Shown here in pieces: positions 20,458 through 32,226 of a stretch of DNA of 64,000 nucleotides. Source of the DNA: Zelopaecilomyces penicillatus (Eukaryota > Ascomycota > Sordariomycetes > Hypocreales > Pseudodiploosporaceae); assembly GCA_005765155.1 (NCBI GenBank), contig VCCP01000003.1, positions 4,774,001-4,838,000 of the forward strand, written 5' to 3'. The notes under the pieces are model-generated. The model made no database searches. It worked only from the letters and a program-made list of their open reading frames with translations, and was not told the DNA's origin. A program made the position numbers and the translations under genes. The first letter of the stretch is position 1. The number at the start of each line of letters is the position of its first letter.

Positions 20458-21548
20458 TTACTGAGCCTTCTTGGCCCTGATCTCCTTGAGCTTCTTGTCA
20501 CGGCGGCGCTTGTGTGCCTCGGCGCCAGCCTCGGTATCCAGGAAGTAGTCCCACCATCTGAAGCTTGAGGAATAGTTACCGATGAACTTCTCATGATGCA
20601 AGTCGTGGTGGTCCGCGCCAGCCCAGACAGGCAGGAAGTGGCGCAAGCTCCATGGGAGGTCGTAGCCGCTGTGGGCGTCGATGGCCTGGAACAAACGGAG
20701 AATGATCCAGCAGTACATAGTGACCAGATGGAAATCACCAGTGATAGTCAGAAGCAGAACGGGAGAGCCCACGACACCCATACCCAGAAGCATTGTCTCA
20801 ATTGGCGAGGCATACTCGGCAGCCAATCCGAACGGGGCTGAGTAAGTGTGGTGCATCTTGTGGATGGCCTTGTAGAGAGGACCATAGTGAAGGCAGCGGT
20901 GGAACCAGTAGTGCCATGTATCCTCCATGACGAAGAGAATGGCAATCTGCGCGGCCATCTTCCAGATGGATGGGAAAGGGATGTCGTAGGCCATACCGAA
21001 GTAGATGGCAATGGGGTGGAAGAACCAGATCTGAGGAAGCTCAGCAGTGAAATGGCTGATGAGGACAATGGCGGCACAGTCCCATTGCTCCTTCAGGGTG
21101 GGGATCTTCTGATTCTGAAGCTTGTACTTGTGAAACCAGGGAATGTGGTCCATAATGATGAAGGGAAGGCATCGGCCGAAGTAGACAAGCTCGTGCAGAA
21201 CGAAGCTCATAATACCAGTCGCGAGAGTGTCATTTTGCATGAACAGATACCAAGCCTGCGATGGCGATGTTAGTACGTGAGTCCACAACATGCTTTTCAG
21301 AGCAAAAGCAACTCCGGGAGAGGCAGTGTAATTGCAATTGGGATAGGAAGACGTACGGCCCAGAGGCGCTCGGGAAGATTCAGGTGAACATTGTATTTCG
21401 TAACCTCGTCCAGGACGGTGAAGTAGTCCTTGGTCTGATTGAACGCACTGGCCGTTGCGTTACTGTCAAGGGGAATAATGTTAGCCGGCGAGCCTGTAAA
21501 TGGTGACGGGGGACAAGCCAAAGACGCTGTAACTTACGCCATCTCCAT
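20458..21548 (-). CDS. erg25: C-4 methylsterol oxidase Erg25
   Basis: Di-iron ER membrane oxygenase that removes the C-4 methyl groups in ergosterol synthesis, working with Erg26, Erg27 and Erg28. Inferred exons: 21538-21548 (11 nt, MEMA start), 21357-21462 and 20458-21255 (304 aa); introns are 75 and 101 nt. The hydroxylase histidine boxes are all present: HRCLH, HKMHH and HHDLHH. Hydrophobic segments lie around residues 45-75 and 100-130 and after the second box. The C-terminus is Lys/Arg-rich (RRRDKKLKEIRAKKAQ), near-dilysine, consistent with ER retention. The length fits the family. The tiny first exon was chosen because its donor GTAAGT, the following acceptor and the frame agree, and no other in-frame ATG exists before the conserved region. 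Confidence 0.93.
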
Positions 21549-23056
21549 GATTGCGACGCAAAACTCGCACAGAGTCTGAGTCTAATGGAGAAAAGGGATT
21601 GAGGAAGAGAAAGAAGCCTGAGCGGCAGAAGATGTCGGTGGGAAAGGAACGGTCATAGATAGGGGTCTGTAGTGGGTGGGGGGGGGAAAGGGGAGATTTT
21701 TATCAGTGGCTCATCAAGGTTAAAACAGGTGCTGTAATTGGCCTGTTGATTGGCCTGGGCCAGTGCCTAGTCAGGAGATGGCAATGTTGGATCTGCGTCA
21801 ATGCTGGGAGTGGAAAAAATTGGGGCGACTACGAATGAGCCCACTTTGCAAGATGCTATCCGATTCCCGGGGGAAGTCAATTTGCAGGTGTAAATTACAA
21901 GGTGCTGGGTACAGTGGTGCGTACAGTGGCGTGTGCAAGTTGTGGGTAGCCCAAAAGGCAGACAGACCACTCTGACAATTACCGGGCCGAGAGCACTAAA
22001 ACACATTGAGTAGGGACTTGGTACGTATTCTGGTGTCGCTGACAGCGCATTCGTATTCGCATCTTTGAGAAAAAACCAAGTAGTACGAACGCGAGGTCGC
22101 CACCATCAGATAACGATAAGCAGGTGCGGTGGCAACTCGGGTACTTGCACAAGTACCTCAGCGATTGCGAACACGCCTAGTAGGTGCCGACCCATCCGCA
22201 CCAATGTATTGCACGGAGTTACTTACGTACCTCATGGGACACCAGCCCCAAACGGTTTGCCACGAGCCGAGCCACAATAGCCTGAACGGTTTGTCAGGTA
22301 CCTGCTCGTCCATCTGTTACGGTGCTGCTCCGACGCAGCCACAGCAGGTTCAACAGACACGGCTCGCGATGACCTCATGCCTAATCGATAGCGATCTCTT
22401 CTCCTTCACTCTTTCTGCGCTGGTTTTTGCCCTCCTCATTAACTGTTTAACCGGCTTCACCCATTTTCTGGCCGCGTTGAGTGCGTGCTGATTGCCTTGT
22501 GTCCTGCCCTTGACACACAACAAGACGATTTGCACGTGCTATCATTAATAAACCCGATTACGAACCGGCGGGCGGACACAGAGAAGAAGAAGGGCGAAAA
22601 AGAACACACACACTTCATCCCAACCCTATCACTGACGGAGCCGTCACGCGAGACACACCAACCAACAACGCCCCCCGCCACCATCTGTTGCCTGGAGCTT
22701 GGGTATGCAGTTTGACGTACAAGCCTGTCTGTCGACCTGTGAACCTTCGGCGGCATCTGTTTGCTCACCTCATCAGAGACTTTGATATTCTCTGAGCTTA
22801 TCCTTTCGGACCTCTCATCTTCCGGCAACCGAGGTGCGTGGCCTGATGGTCTGATAGCTGCCAACACCCGGCTGTTTCTATTCCTTCGCATGCGACCCAA
22901 CCCACGCAACCACGGCTCATCCCATCCCGTCCCCACACCCTCTTGGCCTGGTCGATGCATCTTGAGGCTCTGCTACCAGCACGGCACTAGCCCCGGTCTG
23001 GGACGGATTTATTCACATTCATCCAACCAACCCGTTGTTATCGGGCCAACTTAATC
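21549..23056. other. Divergent promoter region erg25 / nca2
   Basis: About 1.5 kb without a supported gene. It holds a G-run near 21680, two ATTGGCC motifs (inverted CCAAT) at about 21737 and 21751, and pyrimidine-rich DNA toward the nca2 start. The 100-167-codon open frames here have no family features. Confidence 0.5.
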
Positions 23057-25153
23057 ATGTCCCTTGTCTCCGAGTATGTATCCGCCCTTTGCTGGGCTCA
23101 AGACCCCCGTTGGAGGAAAGCCGTATGACATGCCAGCTAACCTCCGCATCACAGCCAGGTACGTCGGCTAGATGCATATCTAGATCGCCTGCCAGCCCTT
23201 TCGGAGGATACGTCAGAAGATGGCGCCTCCGAGGCAGGTCACCACTTGTTTGCAACTGCAGATGCTTTTGCATCTCCGAGGCTTGATCATCTCTTGCGTA
23301 TTATTCGTTCCCTCAGCACTACTTCATCTTCTCAGCCTCTCCTCTCAGCACAGCGTGTAAGAGCTTTGCTTAAGCAGTCGGGTCTGCCTGCCGCAGCCCA
23401 TACTGTTGATGACGCTGGAGAGTCTGCAAGTTTCGCTTCCAAGAGTGCTCAAGAGGTCGAGATTGAGTGGCTTTTGGTATCCAAGGCAACCATTCAGCTC
23501 TATGGAGTTGTTCTCAACACATTACTGGATCGAATCATCCCACTGAGCGATGATATGTGGTATTGGGACGACGTTCTACGCTCCTATAGTTATAGCAGCC
23601 TTTATGCCGTGCAGACCTCACCTCTGCGGATGTGGGCATGGTCACAAGATGTTTATCAGGCAAGCAGGTTACGCCTTCGGTCACTGACTACGCGAAATGC
23701 CTCAACTGAAACAGTTAGCGCGACACAACCTGCTTTATCTCACCAATGGAGACAATTCTACTTTATTGTCCAAGATACCATCCGAGAGCATTCCTTTGCG
23801 AATATTCAACGAAAAATTCTCTCTCCTGTTGCTCTTTGCCGATCCGAGGCTCGGCGAAAACAGGCGCACCTACGCAAACTGAGGGAGATTACAGCTAGCG
23901 GGCTAGGCGTGTTGATGGATGAGGGCCTACAGCTAGGTCTTGATGACGATAAGGCTGAAATGCAAGACCACCAAGACCTCAAGGGTGTTGTTGAGCGAAG
24001 TGTTGCCCTCATGGATATGGTTCTCAAGGAAGTTTGCACCTTGGAAGTCAATATACATGATTTTGAGGACAAGGTTTTCGCTGGGGTTGAGGAGGACCCG
24101 GAGCTCTCCGTGCATCTCGAGGATACTGTCACGCCACACCGTCCTTCGATTCTAGCCCGTCGTCTAGTTCGCATCATTGATGAATCTCTTCCCGATCACA
24201 TGACTTTTATGCAAAGGCTGGCAAAAGACAACGGTCGCCCTCATGCTGTTGTTCGGTACTGGCTACCTGCGCTTGTTGGACTACTTTCATCCACTACGGC
24301 ATTGCGAATACTCGTCAACCGTAAGGCCGATATTCTGAACTGGATCACCGACGTTGGAGCGACACTTAGAGACTTTTGGCTCAATTGGGTAGTGGAGCCA
24401 ACGGAAAAGGTTATCAGGACCATCCGACACGATGAGAGTAGTGAAATTGCCATTATGAGTAGGGACAGTCTCAAAGCCGACAGGGAAAGCTTGGAGCGGA
24501 TGGTGGTGGATTTCGCCATGGACAAGCCCCATTTTGCAGGCGATGGCCGGTCATCGTCTCTGACGGTTGCTCAAATCGCCGAGATCCGCACCAAAGTAGC
24601 CGAAGGGGACGTGACTCCTGTTTTGCGTGCCTACGAGCAGGATCTACGAAATCCCTTTGTTGGTGCTGTACGCGGTGACCTTGTACGATCTCTCCTGATT
24701 CAGGTCCAGAAGACGAAGGTGGACTTGGAAGTGGCTATGACAGGCATTGATTCACTATTGAAGAGCCAAGAGCTAGTGTTTGGATTCGTGGGCTTGACAC
24801 CAGGAGTCCTCGTCTCAATAGGCATTTTCCGGTATTTGCGAAGTGTATTCGGTGGGCACTCGGGCCAGAGCCGGAGCAAAACGTCTGGTCATGCTGTCCG
24901 CATCCTCCGAAATGTTGATCGCATCCTCTCCGAGGCCAGGCCTACGGAGAGTAATGTTCTATCTTATAAGGACCATGGCCTCTTGTTGTGCGAAATCCAT
25001 GTACTTCGAAGTTTGGCATGCACTCTTATGCCGAGCTACATTGAAAAGGAGTTCCTCGAGGACCTAGACGATTTGGCGAATATGAAGGGTATCCAGGTTC
25101 AAGCCAAAGCGCTGGACAGAATTCGTTGGGCGTATGCCAAGTGGTTGCACTAG
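23057..25153 (+). CDS. nca2: Nca2 family mitochondrial protein
   Basis: NCA2-family mitochondrial outer-membrane-associated protein; yeast Nca2 affects expression of the mitochondrially encoded ATP synthase subunits 6 and 8. Inferred exons are 23057-23073 (17 nt, MSLVS) and 23155-25153 (671 aa), with an 81-nt intron. The N-terminal part has QVRRLDAYLDRLPAL and an MWYWDDVLRS-type conserved block. The C-terminal Nca2 domain includes the hydrophobic GFVGLTPGVLVSIGIFRYL preceded by LLKSQELVFG, and ends DRIRWAYAKWLH. Predicted helices alternate with charged stretches. The start was chosen because the small first exon has a consensus GTATGT donor and matching phase; without it no ATG precedes the conserved region. 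Confidence 0.9.
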
Positions 25154-25416
25154 ACTTTTTGCGTACCTGGGGATTTCCTGATTTCTTCACATCCATGGAT
25201 TGCCAGGGAAGGCATTGTTAGCGTTATGAAATAAGCGTGCAACTTTACCATGTAAAAAAAAATTATGAGAGGGAGTAGATGATAGGTTTAAAATTATATA
25301 CAGTCAGCCCATGTCAGTTTTACGCAGGTGTTCTATACCAGCTCTATTCTTTCCTGAAAATCGTGTTGTGATGAAATCTTCGCTTCTCGTCTATCTAATA
25401 TGGACATGTCTGTCAG

Positions 25417-27004
25417 CTACACTGTCCTATTACTATCCGCAACTTCTTCCTTGTGCCTCAAGTCCTTGAGACACGGGGCAAAAAACATTTCGCCAGTAAT
25501 GACTAGGTGCAATGTTCTCAGGGTGACCATGGCCCAGAGTAGCACCACTGACAAAGAGATGATCTGTTGGTGTTTCCCTCGGATTAGTATTCATTGTTCA
25601 GCCAGGGACACATGGAGGAAATTGGAGTACCGACCATTGTACAAACTTTGAAGAACTGGCTGTCTAGGTTGGTAGCCAACATGCCAGTGCAAGTCCCCCA
25701 CACGCCGAGAGGGAATGTGAAGCCCCACCAGCCCATGTTGAAGGGAAAGGTTTGTGTCGAAGCAAGGCTGATGAGAGCAAATGACACCCACAAGAGGGCG
25801 AACCCCCACATGACGAGCCCCATGAAGACGCCGATGATGTATAGCATTTCAGCCCCTCGCAACGGATCCACGCCAGCAGCCTTAAAAATGCTGGTTTGGG
25901 GCATAACCTTGAGAGCGACCTTGCCCAGCTGCTGAATGCCGAAGCCGCCCTGACCCAGGGGTCCAACTGGCAGGAAGACGGAGACAATAACCTCGCGCGG
26001 TGGCAGCGAGTGGATAGTCAGGCGGTGGAAGTAGAGGGCGATTACACATGCCGAGAGAGCTTGTCCAATGCCCCAGAGAACATAGGAGGCAATGAGGGTA
26101 GTGAAGGCGTGGTCCGCGTTGGGGAGAGCATCGGCAACAATGCCACCCGTGGCTGCGGCGACAACGGTGGGCACAATGGGGAGGAGCAGAGCGGCGGTGG
26201 TGTTTTGGAGACCGGGTCGGTGGCGATGCATGACGATGAAGGGCATGGAGATGCAGGTTGCCATGGAGAGGAAGACGTCGAGCCACCAGAAGGACCAGGC
26301 GAGGTAGACGAGCCAGTCACCCCATTGCTTGCAGCAGAAGATCATCATATTGATGATGGCTATTTTTGATTAGAACACGCAGAAACAAGGCCATGATGGA
26401 GAATGTAAACGTAGTTTAGATAGAGGGAAATTCAATGGCAAAAGGGAAAAAAAACATACTGGCAAGGGCCATGGGGAAGCATCCCAGGAACAGCGACTGA
26501 GCTGGGTGAGCAATCAGGACGCCCCAGATCTCCGGGTACAGCGTGTACCGCAGGGCAGAAATGACGGAGAAGACGGAAAATAGGAGCAGGTTGAGGCCGA
26601 AGAAGGCGTAGGAGACGTACTGCAGCCATTGTGCGTTGTAGGGCAGGTTGTGTAAGAGGATGGAGACGATGCCGGTGCCCATGTTGACGGCGAACCACCT
26701 ATTGAGTGTCAGTATTACTGGTTACACTGTAAAACATCACTGTTGTGTTATTGGGTATCTTATTATATTCCAATTTTGATGTTGCATTGTAAATACATTG
26801 TAAGAAAAGAGTAGTAGTATATAAGACTTACGAAGGCGTAAAGTTCCGAACAATCCTCCGCCAGCCTACGTTGTTCTTACACGGCGGCCCTGTAGCCGTC
26901 GAGTCAGATTGTTGTTTCTGGCATGGCTTGTGTGACGAAGCATCTCCTCGGGCGGCTGCACATGCGGTCGTCTGCACTGCTGCAGTAGCTGTCGTCGTCG
27001 ACAT
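25417..27004 (-). CDS. ssu1: Ssu1-type sulfite efflux pump (TDT/TehA-Mae1 family)
   Basis: Plasma-membrane transporter of the tellurite-resistance/dicarboxylate family; Ssu1 members export sulfite. Inferred exons in transcript order: 26832-27004, 26460-26698, 25635-26359 and 25417-25563 (427 aa), with introns of 133, 100 and 71 nt. The hallmark FTPSWFAVNMGTGIVSILLH spans the first junction. Further marks are HPAQSLFLGCFPMALATII, TATGGIVADALP, FLPVGPLGQGGFGIQQLG and FPLGVWGTCTGMLATNL. About ten hydrophobic helices are visible. The N-terminus is cytosolic, Thr/Ala-rich, and the tail is Lys/Glu-rich. The last donor (GTCGGT) is weak, but the junction keeps the family spacing. Ssu1 is known from yeast sulfite resistance and from keratin-degrading dermatophytes. 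A cysteine dioxygenase gene lies about 4.4 kb to the right. Confidence 0.92.
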
Positions 27005-28079
27005 GGTGAATTGGTTTGATGGACTGATTCACGTAGTTTGGAAGGGAAAAAGAAATTGTGGTTTTAAACGAATGTCGTCACCGAGTAGAGAAGAAATCAT
27101 GGACCCGTTTTCGCCGCCCCCTCCGGAATACGGAGCAGTGAGCAGTAATTGCATCAGCACGTCAGTCAACGTCTTTTTACCTATCTTAGTGCAGTCTAGG
27201 TATATTGACAGTGAGAAGCCGAGAATTGTCCGTGCGCATTTATCTTTTTTCGTGACAAAGGGCTTGTGTTTAAATACCGGAATAATCAATCGCTCTGCCT
27301 AACCTGCCATTCCAGTTTAAAGAGCATTCTTACTTAGTAGAATTGTGATATTTTGTGGAATTATAGCGCATGAATTAGCATTGTAAATTATATGACACAT
27401 GGCTACGTATACTTGTCTAAGCTGTGAAGTTTCCTGCCAATTACACACACAACTCAACAGCCTATAAACACACGTTGTAGGGGCCTAACTACACCATGTT
27501 TCACTCATCACGAGATCAAGCAAAGCAAACACCACTCAAGTCCATTTAAATTTCATCCCGTAAATTTATTTAACTCCTGTCTATACCTCTTTCAATAGTC
27601 AGCTTCATCAAGGCAAGTATGAGAATCGTGCAAATCATAGAACATAAGCGTTGCGGCAAGTTTGTTGCTGAAAATAGAGTCCAAATGGTGACCCACTCAG
27701 GCCAACTCAAATCTTCTGCCCATTCACACTCTAAATCTTGCACTCAGCACATACTCATTGCCATTTTGTATGTAAGTAGGTGGGTAGGTAGGTAGGTAGG
27801 TAGTGATTGAATAGTAACTTGTCCTACCAGCTGCTATTTTGACTTTCTTTTCTTATTCACTCGACAACTCTAAATACAAAGGATACAAAACTCAAAGCTT
27901 TGTTATCACTGTTCAGCTGTCTACATATTTAATGATTCGAGTAAAAACCTGCGCATCAGATCCTCTTCTGTTCGTACTACCTTTTCTCATAAATTGATAA
28001 TCATCTGTCAAAAGACTGTTGTTTAAAAAATTACCACCCCCAAACCAAATCCCCCAAATCTCGCTGAACCATCATCGTC
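27005..28079. other. Divergent promoter region with GGTA repeat
   Basis: About 1.1 kb without a supported gene, AT-rich, between the sulfite pump and the HNH-like gene. It contains (GGTA)5 at 27783-27802. Confidence 0.5.
27783..27803. repeat. (GGTA)5 microsatellite
   Basis: Five perfect GGTA units in the promoter region of the HNH-like gene. Confidence 0.8.
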
Positions 28080-29333
28080 ATGCGTGGAGCAGAGGAAGAA
28101 AGTGGTTCCCAAATATCAGACCCAAGTTCCAACGGCTTCCAGCCAGCAACACCAGGAAGCGATTCTCAGGATGGTCAGAACGTTCCTAGAGTCAGCGTCG
28201 AGCTGGCCCTCAGCTACACTCTGCAAACTCTCCGGGAACACCTGGAAACCCTTGAAGTCGAGCTAGATAATATTGGCCAGACAATTTGCATATTCGCGTC
28301 GTCTTGGGTGGCAGACGATCTTGACATACGATTGCAGGAGTACCAACACATACTCAGAGAGCTGGAGCGAGGATCAGGAGAACTTCTAACGAAAATTGTG
28401 GTTCTTAGCTCCTCCATATTGCGCATCGCTGGCGAGGTTGTTGACACCCAGCGCCTTGGCTTGATGAAAGACCCTTCTGCCGGTAATCGTGTCTACATTT
28501 ACCAACTTATCGAACGATACGTGACTCTAGAAGACATGGCAGCGCGGATGCTTTCACGGGACGTCCGCTACAGAGACTTTTGGGTCGACTCTGTACTGGA
28601 AGAGTATGAAGCTTTTGATGAGGACGCTGACAATGCCTGGTGCCCGATTCTCGGAGCTTGGATACCCAGACAAGCCGTCACAGTCGCCCCTATTGTTAGG
28701 CAGAACGTGCCAGAGTGGTCGGCTGAACACTTGTTTGGTGAGACCAGTGATTCAGCATCAGACTATTTAGCATCAGACGGCCATATCTGGAGCAAGGCTA
28801 ATGGCATCCCGCTTGCCAAAGTTTATGAAAAGATGCTAAACAATGCAGAAATCGCAATCGTTCCCACAGGCAACGGTCTTGAAATGCGCGTCATCGTCCT
28901 GGACAGCGTTGAGGCAAAGAGGGAAAGACAGCATTCCGCGTATCCCATGGGTAAAAGTCTACACGGACTCAAGTTGACATTTCTCAACAACGAGCGGCCA
29001 GGGCTTCATTATCTCTACTTCTCTTTCGCCATCAACGTTCTTCGCAACCAGCGCTACCAACTACCTGGCTGGTGGATGGACCGCGCTACATATGGACGGG
29101 GCTGGCTTATGTGGGCGGACCAAAGCGTATATCTCAATTCATGCCCCATGCTGCGCAGGCTAGCTCGTCATGTTGGCCGTATTTGCGATCAAGACCATAA
29201 TCCCTTTTGGGGCCCGCCAATCGTCAATACTGGCCAAGGTACGGACACGGGTGGCAAGGTGTTGAGTGAAGGAGAGGAGGCGGCTGTGTATGCTATTTGG
29301 AACGCTTACAAGGACAACCAGAATGTGCGATGA
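28080..29333 (+). CDS. Fungal HNH-like protein with apparently lost catalytic histidine
   Basis: Single-exon 417-aa protein. The N-terminal half (residues about 35-180) is mostly helical and acidic, with a heptad-like stretch around LREHLETLEVELDNIG. The second half resembles the fungal HNH_2 architecture: a WCPILGAWI block, then a strand where family members have AAHI/VAHI, then LFGE, a SKANGIPL helix, a LEMRVIVLD strand, LKLTFLNNERPGLHYLYF and a C-terminal helical part ending in HNPFWGPP. At the catalytic strand this protein reads TVAPIVRQNV, so the general-base His is replaced by Pro. Loss of nuclease activity is inferred. Such proteins are patchy accessory genes in ascomycetes. It sits between the sulfite pump and the cysteine dioxygenase, with no obvious functional tie. 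Confidence 0.6.
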   Translation: MRGAEEESGSQISDPSSNGFQPATPGSDSQDGQNVPRVSVELALSYTLQTLREHLETLEVELDNIGQTICIFASSWVADDLDIRLQEYQHILRELERGSGELLTKIVVLSSSILRIAGEVVDTQRLGLMKDPSAGNRVYIYQLIERYVTLEDMAARMLSRDVRYRDFWVDSVLEEYEAFDEDADNAWCPILGAWIPRQAVTVAPIVRQNVPEWSAEHLFGETSDSASDYLASDGHIWSKANGIPLAKVYEKMLNNAEIAIVPTGNGLEMRVIVLDSVEAKRERQHSAYPMGKSLHGLKLTFLNNERPGLHYLYFSFAINVLRNQRYQLPGWWMDRATYGRGWLMWADQSVYLNSCPMLRRLARHVGRICDQDHNPFWGPPIVNTGQGTDTGGKVLSEGEEAAVYAIWNAYKDNQNVR

Positions 29334-31452
29334 TTTTCCCATAATATCCAGTAGTTGTCAGAAAGAGCTAGATACTATTGCTATGAGACGTCTAGGGGCT
29401 AGCTGGCTTGGTGATGTTGACGGTGGTGATGATAGAGGGAACGTTGAAGCAGGGGCGGACAAGAAATTGGGAATGCGGCTCCTAATGGAAACTGTCCTAA
29501 AGTGGGACAACACCGGTGAACTGTACGGGGGTAGGCGGTATCATTCAGTAGACGATTTCGTTTACCGAAATCAGGGATAAACGCTGCCTTGATGATTCGG
29601 TCTTCAACATGCTCATTTAGAATTCGTCCTGGCCTATGACATGGCCCCTTCCAAGAACAAATAGAAATATACTATATGAAAAAAAAAAAAAAAAACTTCC
29701 AGCCCAACCCTTTCCGATTGGCGCCCCCGTTGCTAATAACGTGTTGGCATCCCGACCCTGGCACACCGACCACGGCGGATAGGATAAGCTTGGCAGGTAT
29801 TAAGGGGAACTAGTTTGGCAGCGAATTCGGAATGATTGGGAGGTGAAGGTGAAATGAACAACAACAGTGAAGGTGCGTAGATGAAACATTGTTGCATGTA
29901 GTGTACAATACGTATACGTGCGCTTACAAGGGATGACATTTGCCCTGTCATGACACGTAAAGGGGGAGGGGAAAAGATATGTATGCTCAGCTGACCATTC
30001 GATAATAATAAGTAAAAAAAGACTCTGATTTTGTAGCCATGACCAGGATGAATTCTTCTCACGACTGTACATAGGACTGTGTTGTTGAGATCCAGTCCTC
30101 TTGGAGGATACTTCCCAGCTCCATCACCTGCGTCATTCCTTGGACAACCAAAAAAATGATGTTCTCACCTCGTACATAGTATTTTGCCAGCATAGGTATT
30201 GCACACTCATAAACCAGGCAATCAGGGTTCATGAATTATCAAAAACGCCAAGACCCAAACACAGTGTGTGCACACTCGATTGCTTCTTCAACTTGACCCA
30301 AGCTCCCAACTGAGTATCCCCAAAGTCGGGGGCTCGTGTAACCGTCTTCGTTACACTCATTCGACCATCATTACATGGATGAGAAGGGGGAACGTCATGT
30401 GCTCGCCAAGAAGTCTCAACAGAATTGGAGGGCCAAGACAGACAGACACCCCCTTCAAGATATTACTCTTACTGGACACTGTGAGGCATGTTTGGCGTAC
30501 AAACTGGGGTCAGGGCGTTAGTTTGACTGGTGGGGAAGTGCCAACCACATCCGGCTACTTCAAAGACGGAATGCGCTGACATCATGCTGGCAAACTGATT
30601 GGAGGAGCAAGTGGCGGAGAAGGATGCACGAATGCGCGGTGGATTGCTATGTAGTAATAAAAATACAATCATGCTTCTTCCAACGTCCAGATCCACTCTT
30701 GGACAAACAAAAAGTCTGCCAGGGATCCCACACAAAACCCATGTTGGGAGCCGCAAAGGTTCTCAAATCCCTTGGCCATGACAGCAGCACGCTCGTGTGG
30801 CGCAGCTTTGCAGGAAAACCTGCGACTTGCTGTAATCCTGTTGTCTTCTGCTTGCGACACCCCCTCCTCTGGCTGCTGGCTGCTTCTCGCACCCGTACCC
30901 GGGAATTAAGCCACGACGTTCAAACACCCAATCGTCGGGAAATCGCATCGTCGTCTTCATTTGAATTTTGGCGCATCGTCCATGCAAATCGAGGGGGCCT
31001 CATTCGCAAATTGATGAGGACGTGACACATAGCTCGTGGACGTGCGCTCGCAGTTGGCTGCACAGTCAGAATAATTGACGTTCGCCCGTAATTAGCGTCG
31101 TGTTGACCAACCAAACACCGCAAAACACGCTCGCCAAATCCACCGGCTCACACACCTGGCCGCAGCGCCAGCCGATGAAAGCCATTCTGGACCGCAGTTT
31201 CACAGCGTTCTCGTAGGGGTCCAATAGTCCGACACCGGCGATATTGTTCATCGGCTTGATACTCGTTCAGGTGACCACACATTTCCAGCTGGTGGTGGGC
31301 AGCGAGCGCATCCCCGCAGCAAGTAGTCGGTGTGTCCATAAAAAGAATTCCTCGTTTCCTGTTGTCGAAGCAGATCGATCAATCAATCAATCAGTTATCT
31401 AGCACAACCCTCATATCCTGTCGCACCAGTATAGCATCATAGCATTCCCATC
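29334..31452. other. Long non-coding interval
   Basis: About 2.1 kb with no supported gene. It includes a 17-nt A run (29679-29695), numerous open frames of 60-133 codons without family features, and an ATCA repeat (31377-31393) in the cysteine dioxygenase leader. Confidence 0.5.
31377..31393. repeat. ATCA tetranucleotide repeat
   Basis: About four ATCA units about 60 bp upstream of the cysteine dioxygenase ATG, probably in the 5' leader. Confidence 0.7.
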
Positions 31453-32226
31453 ATGGCTGTCAATGTCCTTTCGAACCACATTTCACTCGGCGTCAGCAAG
31501 GGCGTCGGGCCGCACAGAGAGAATGCCTTTGAAGATCTCGTTTTGGCACTGAGGGATGCCCTTGGCCCGTCGTCTGGGTTGACATCCGATGACGTCGATG
31601 TCGCCTTCCTGACACGGTTGATGCAAGAGTATGATAGCGGTGATAGAGAATGGACAAAGTATGCCTTCGGTGATGCGAGCCGTGGGTACACCAGAAACCT
31701 CGTTGATGAAGGCAATGGCAAGAGCAACCTAGTAAGTGAAAGGGATTTTGCTTGAGTATAGCATCGTGCTGCGACTAACAGACACCGCCAGCTTGTGCTT
31801 GTCTGGTCTCCGGGCAAGGGTAGTCCCATCCACGACCATGGAAAAGCGCACTGCCTGATGAAGATATTGCGTGGGGATCTGACCGAGACTCGCTACGCCT
31901 TCCCAGAGGAAGGCGAAGCTGAAGGTCCCATGAAGGTCATTGCAGAAAAGACATATAAAGAGAATAAAGTTGCATACATGGCCGATGAGCTGGGTCTGCA
32001 CCGTGTGTCCAACAGAGGAAGCGACTTCGCCGTCTCTCTGCATCGTATGTTCCCCTCACCTCCCGCAGAGACACTCGTCCCACGTCTGACCAAGAACCTC
32101 GCAGTGTACACTCCGCCCAACGTAGCAAAGGGCGGCTGCCACATCTTCGATGAGAAGACTGGACGGAGGAGCCATGTTGCCGGCTGCCACTACTACTCAG
32201 CGTTTGGCCGGCTGTTGAAGGAGTAG
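31453..32226 (+). CDS. cdo1: Cysteine dioxygenase
   Basis: Iron cupin enzyme that oxidises L-cysteine to cysteine sulfinate, the first step toward taurine or sulfite. Inferred exons are 31453-31731, 31792-32044 and 32105-32226 (217 aa), with two 60-nt introns. The iron ligands are visible as PIHDHGKAHC (two His plus the cross-link Cys) and LGLHRVSN (third His). The second intron (32045-32104) is a multiple of three with no stop, so the unspliced reading stays open and adds 20 residues. Removing it joins AVSLH to LYTPPN and restores the VSLHLYTPP block with the Tyr that pairs with the active-site Cys, so splicing is strongly favoured. The product probably feeds the nearby sulfite pump. Confidence 0.94.

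Noticed and set aside
29679..29695. A run as the tail of a retrotransposed element
   Set aside because: No target-site duplication or element sequence is seen beside it.
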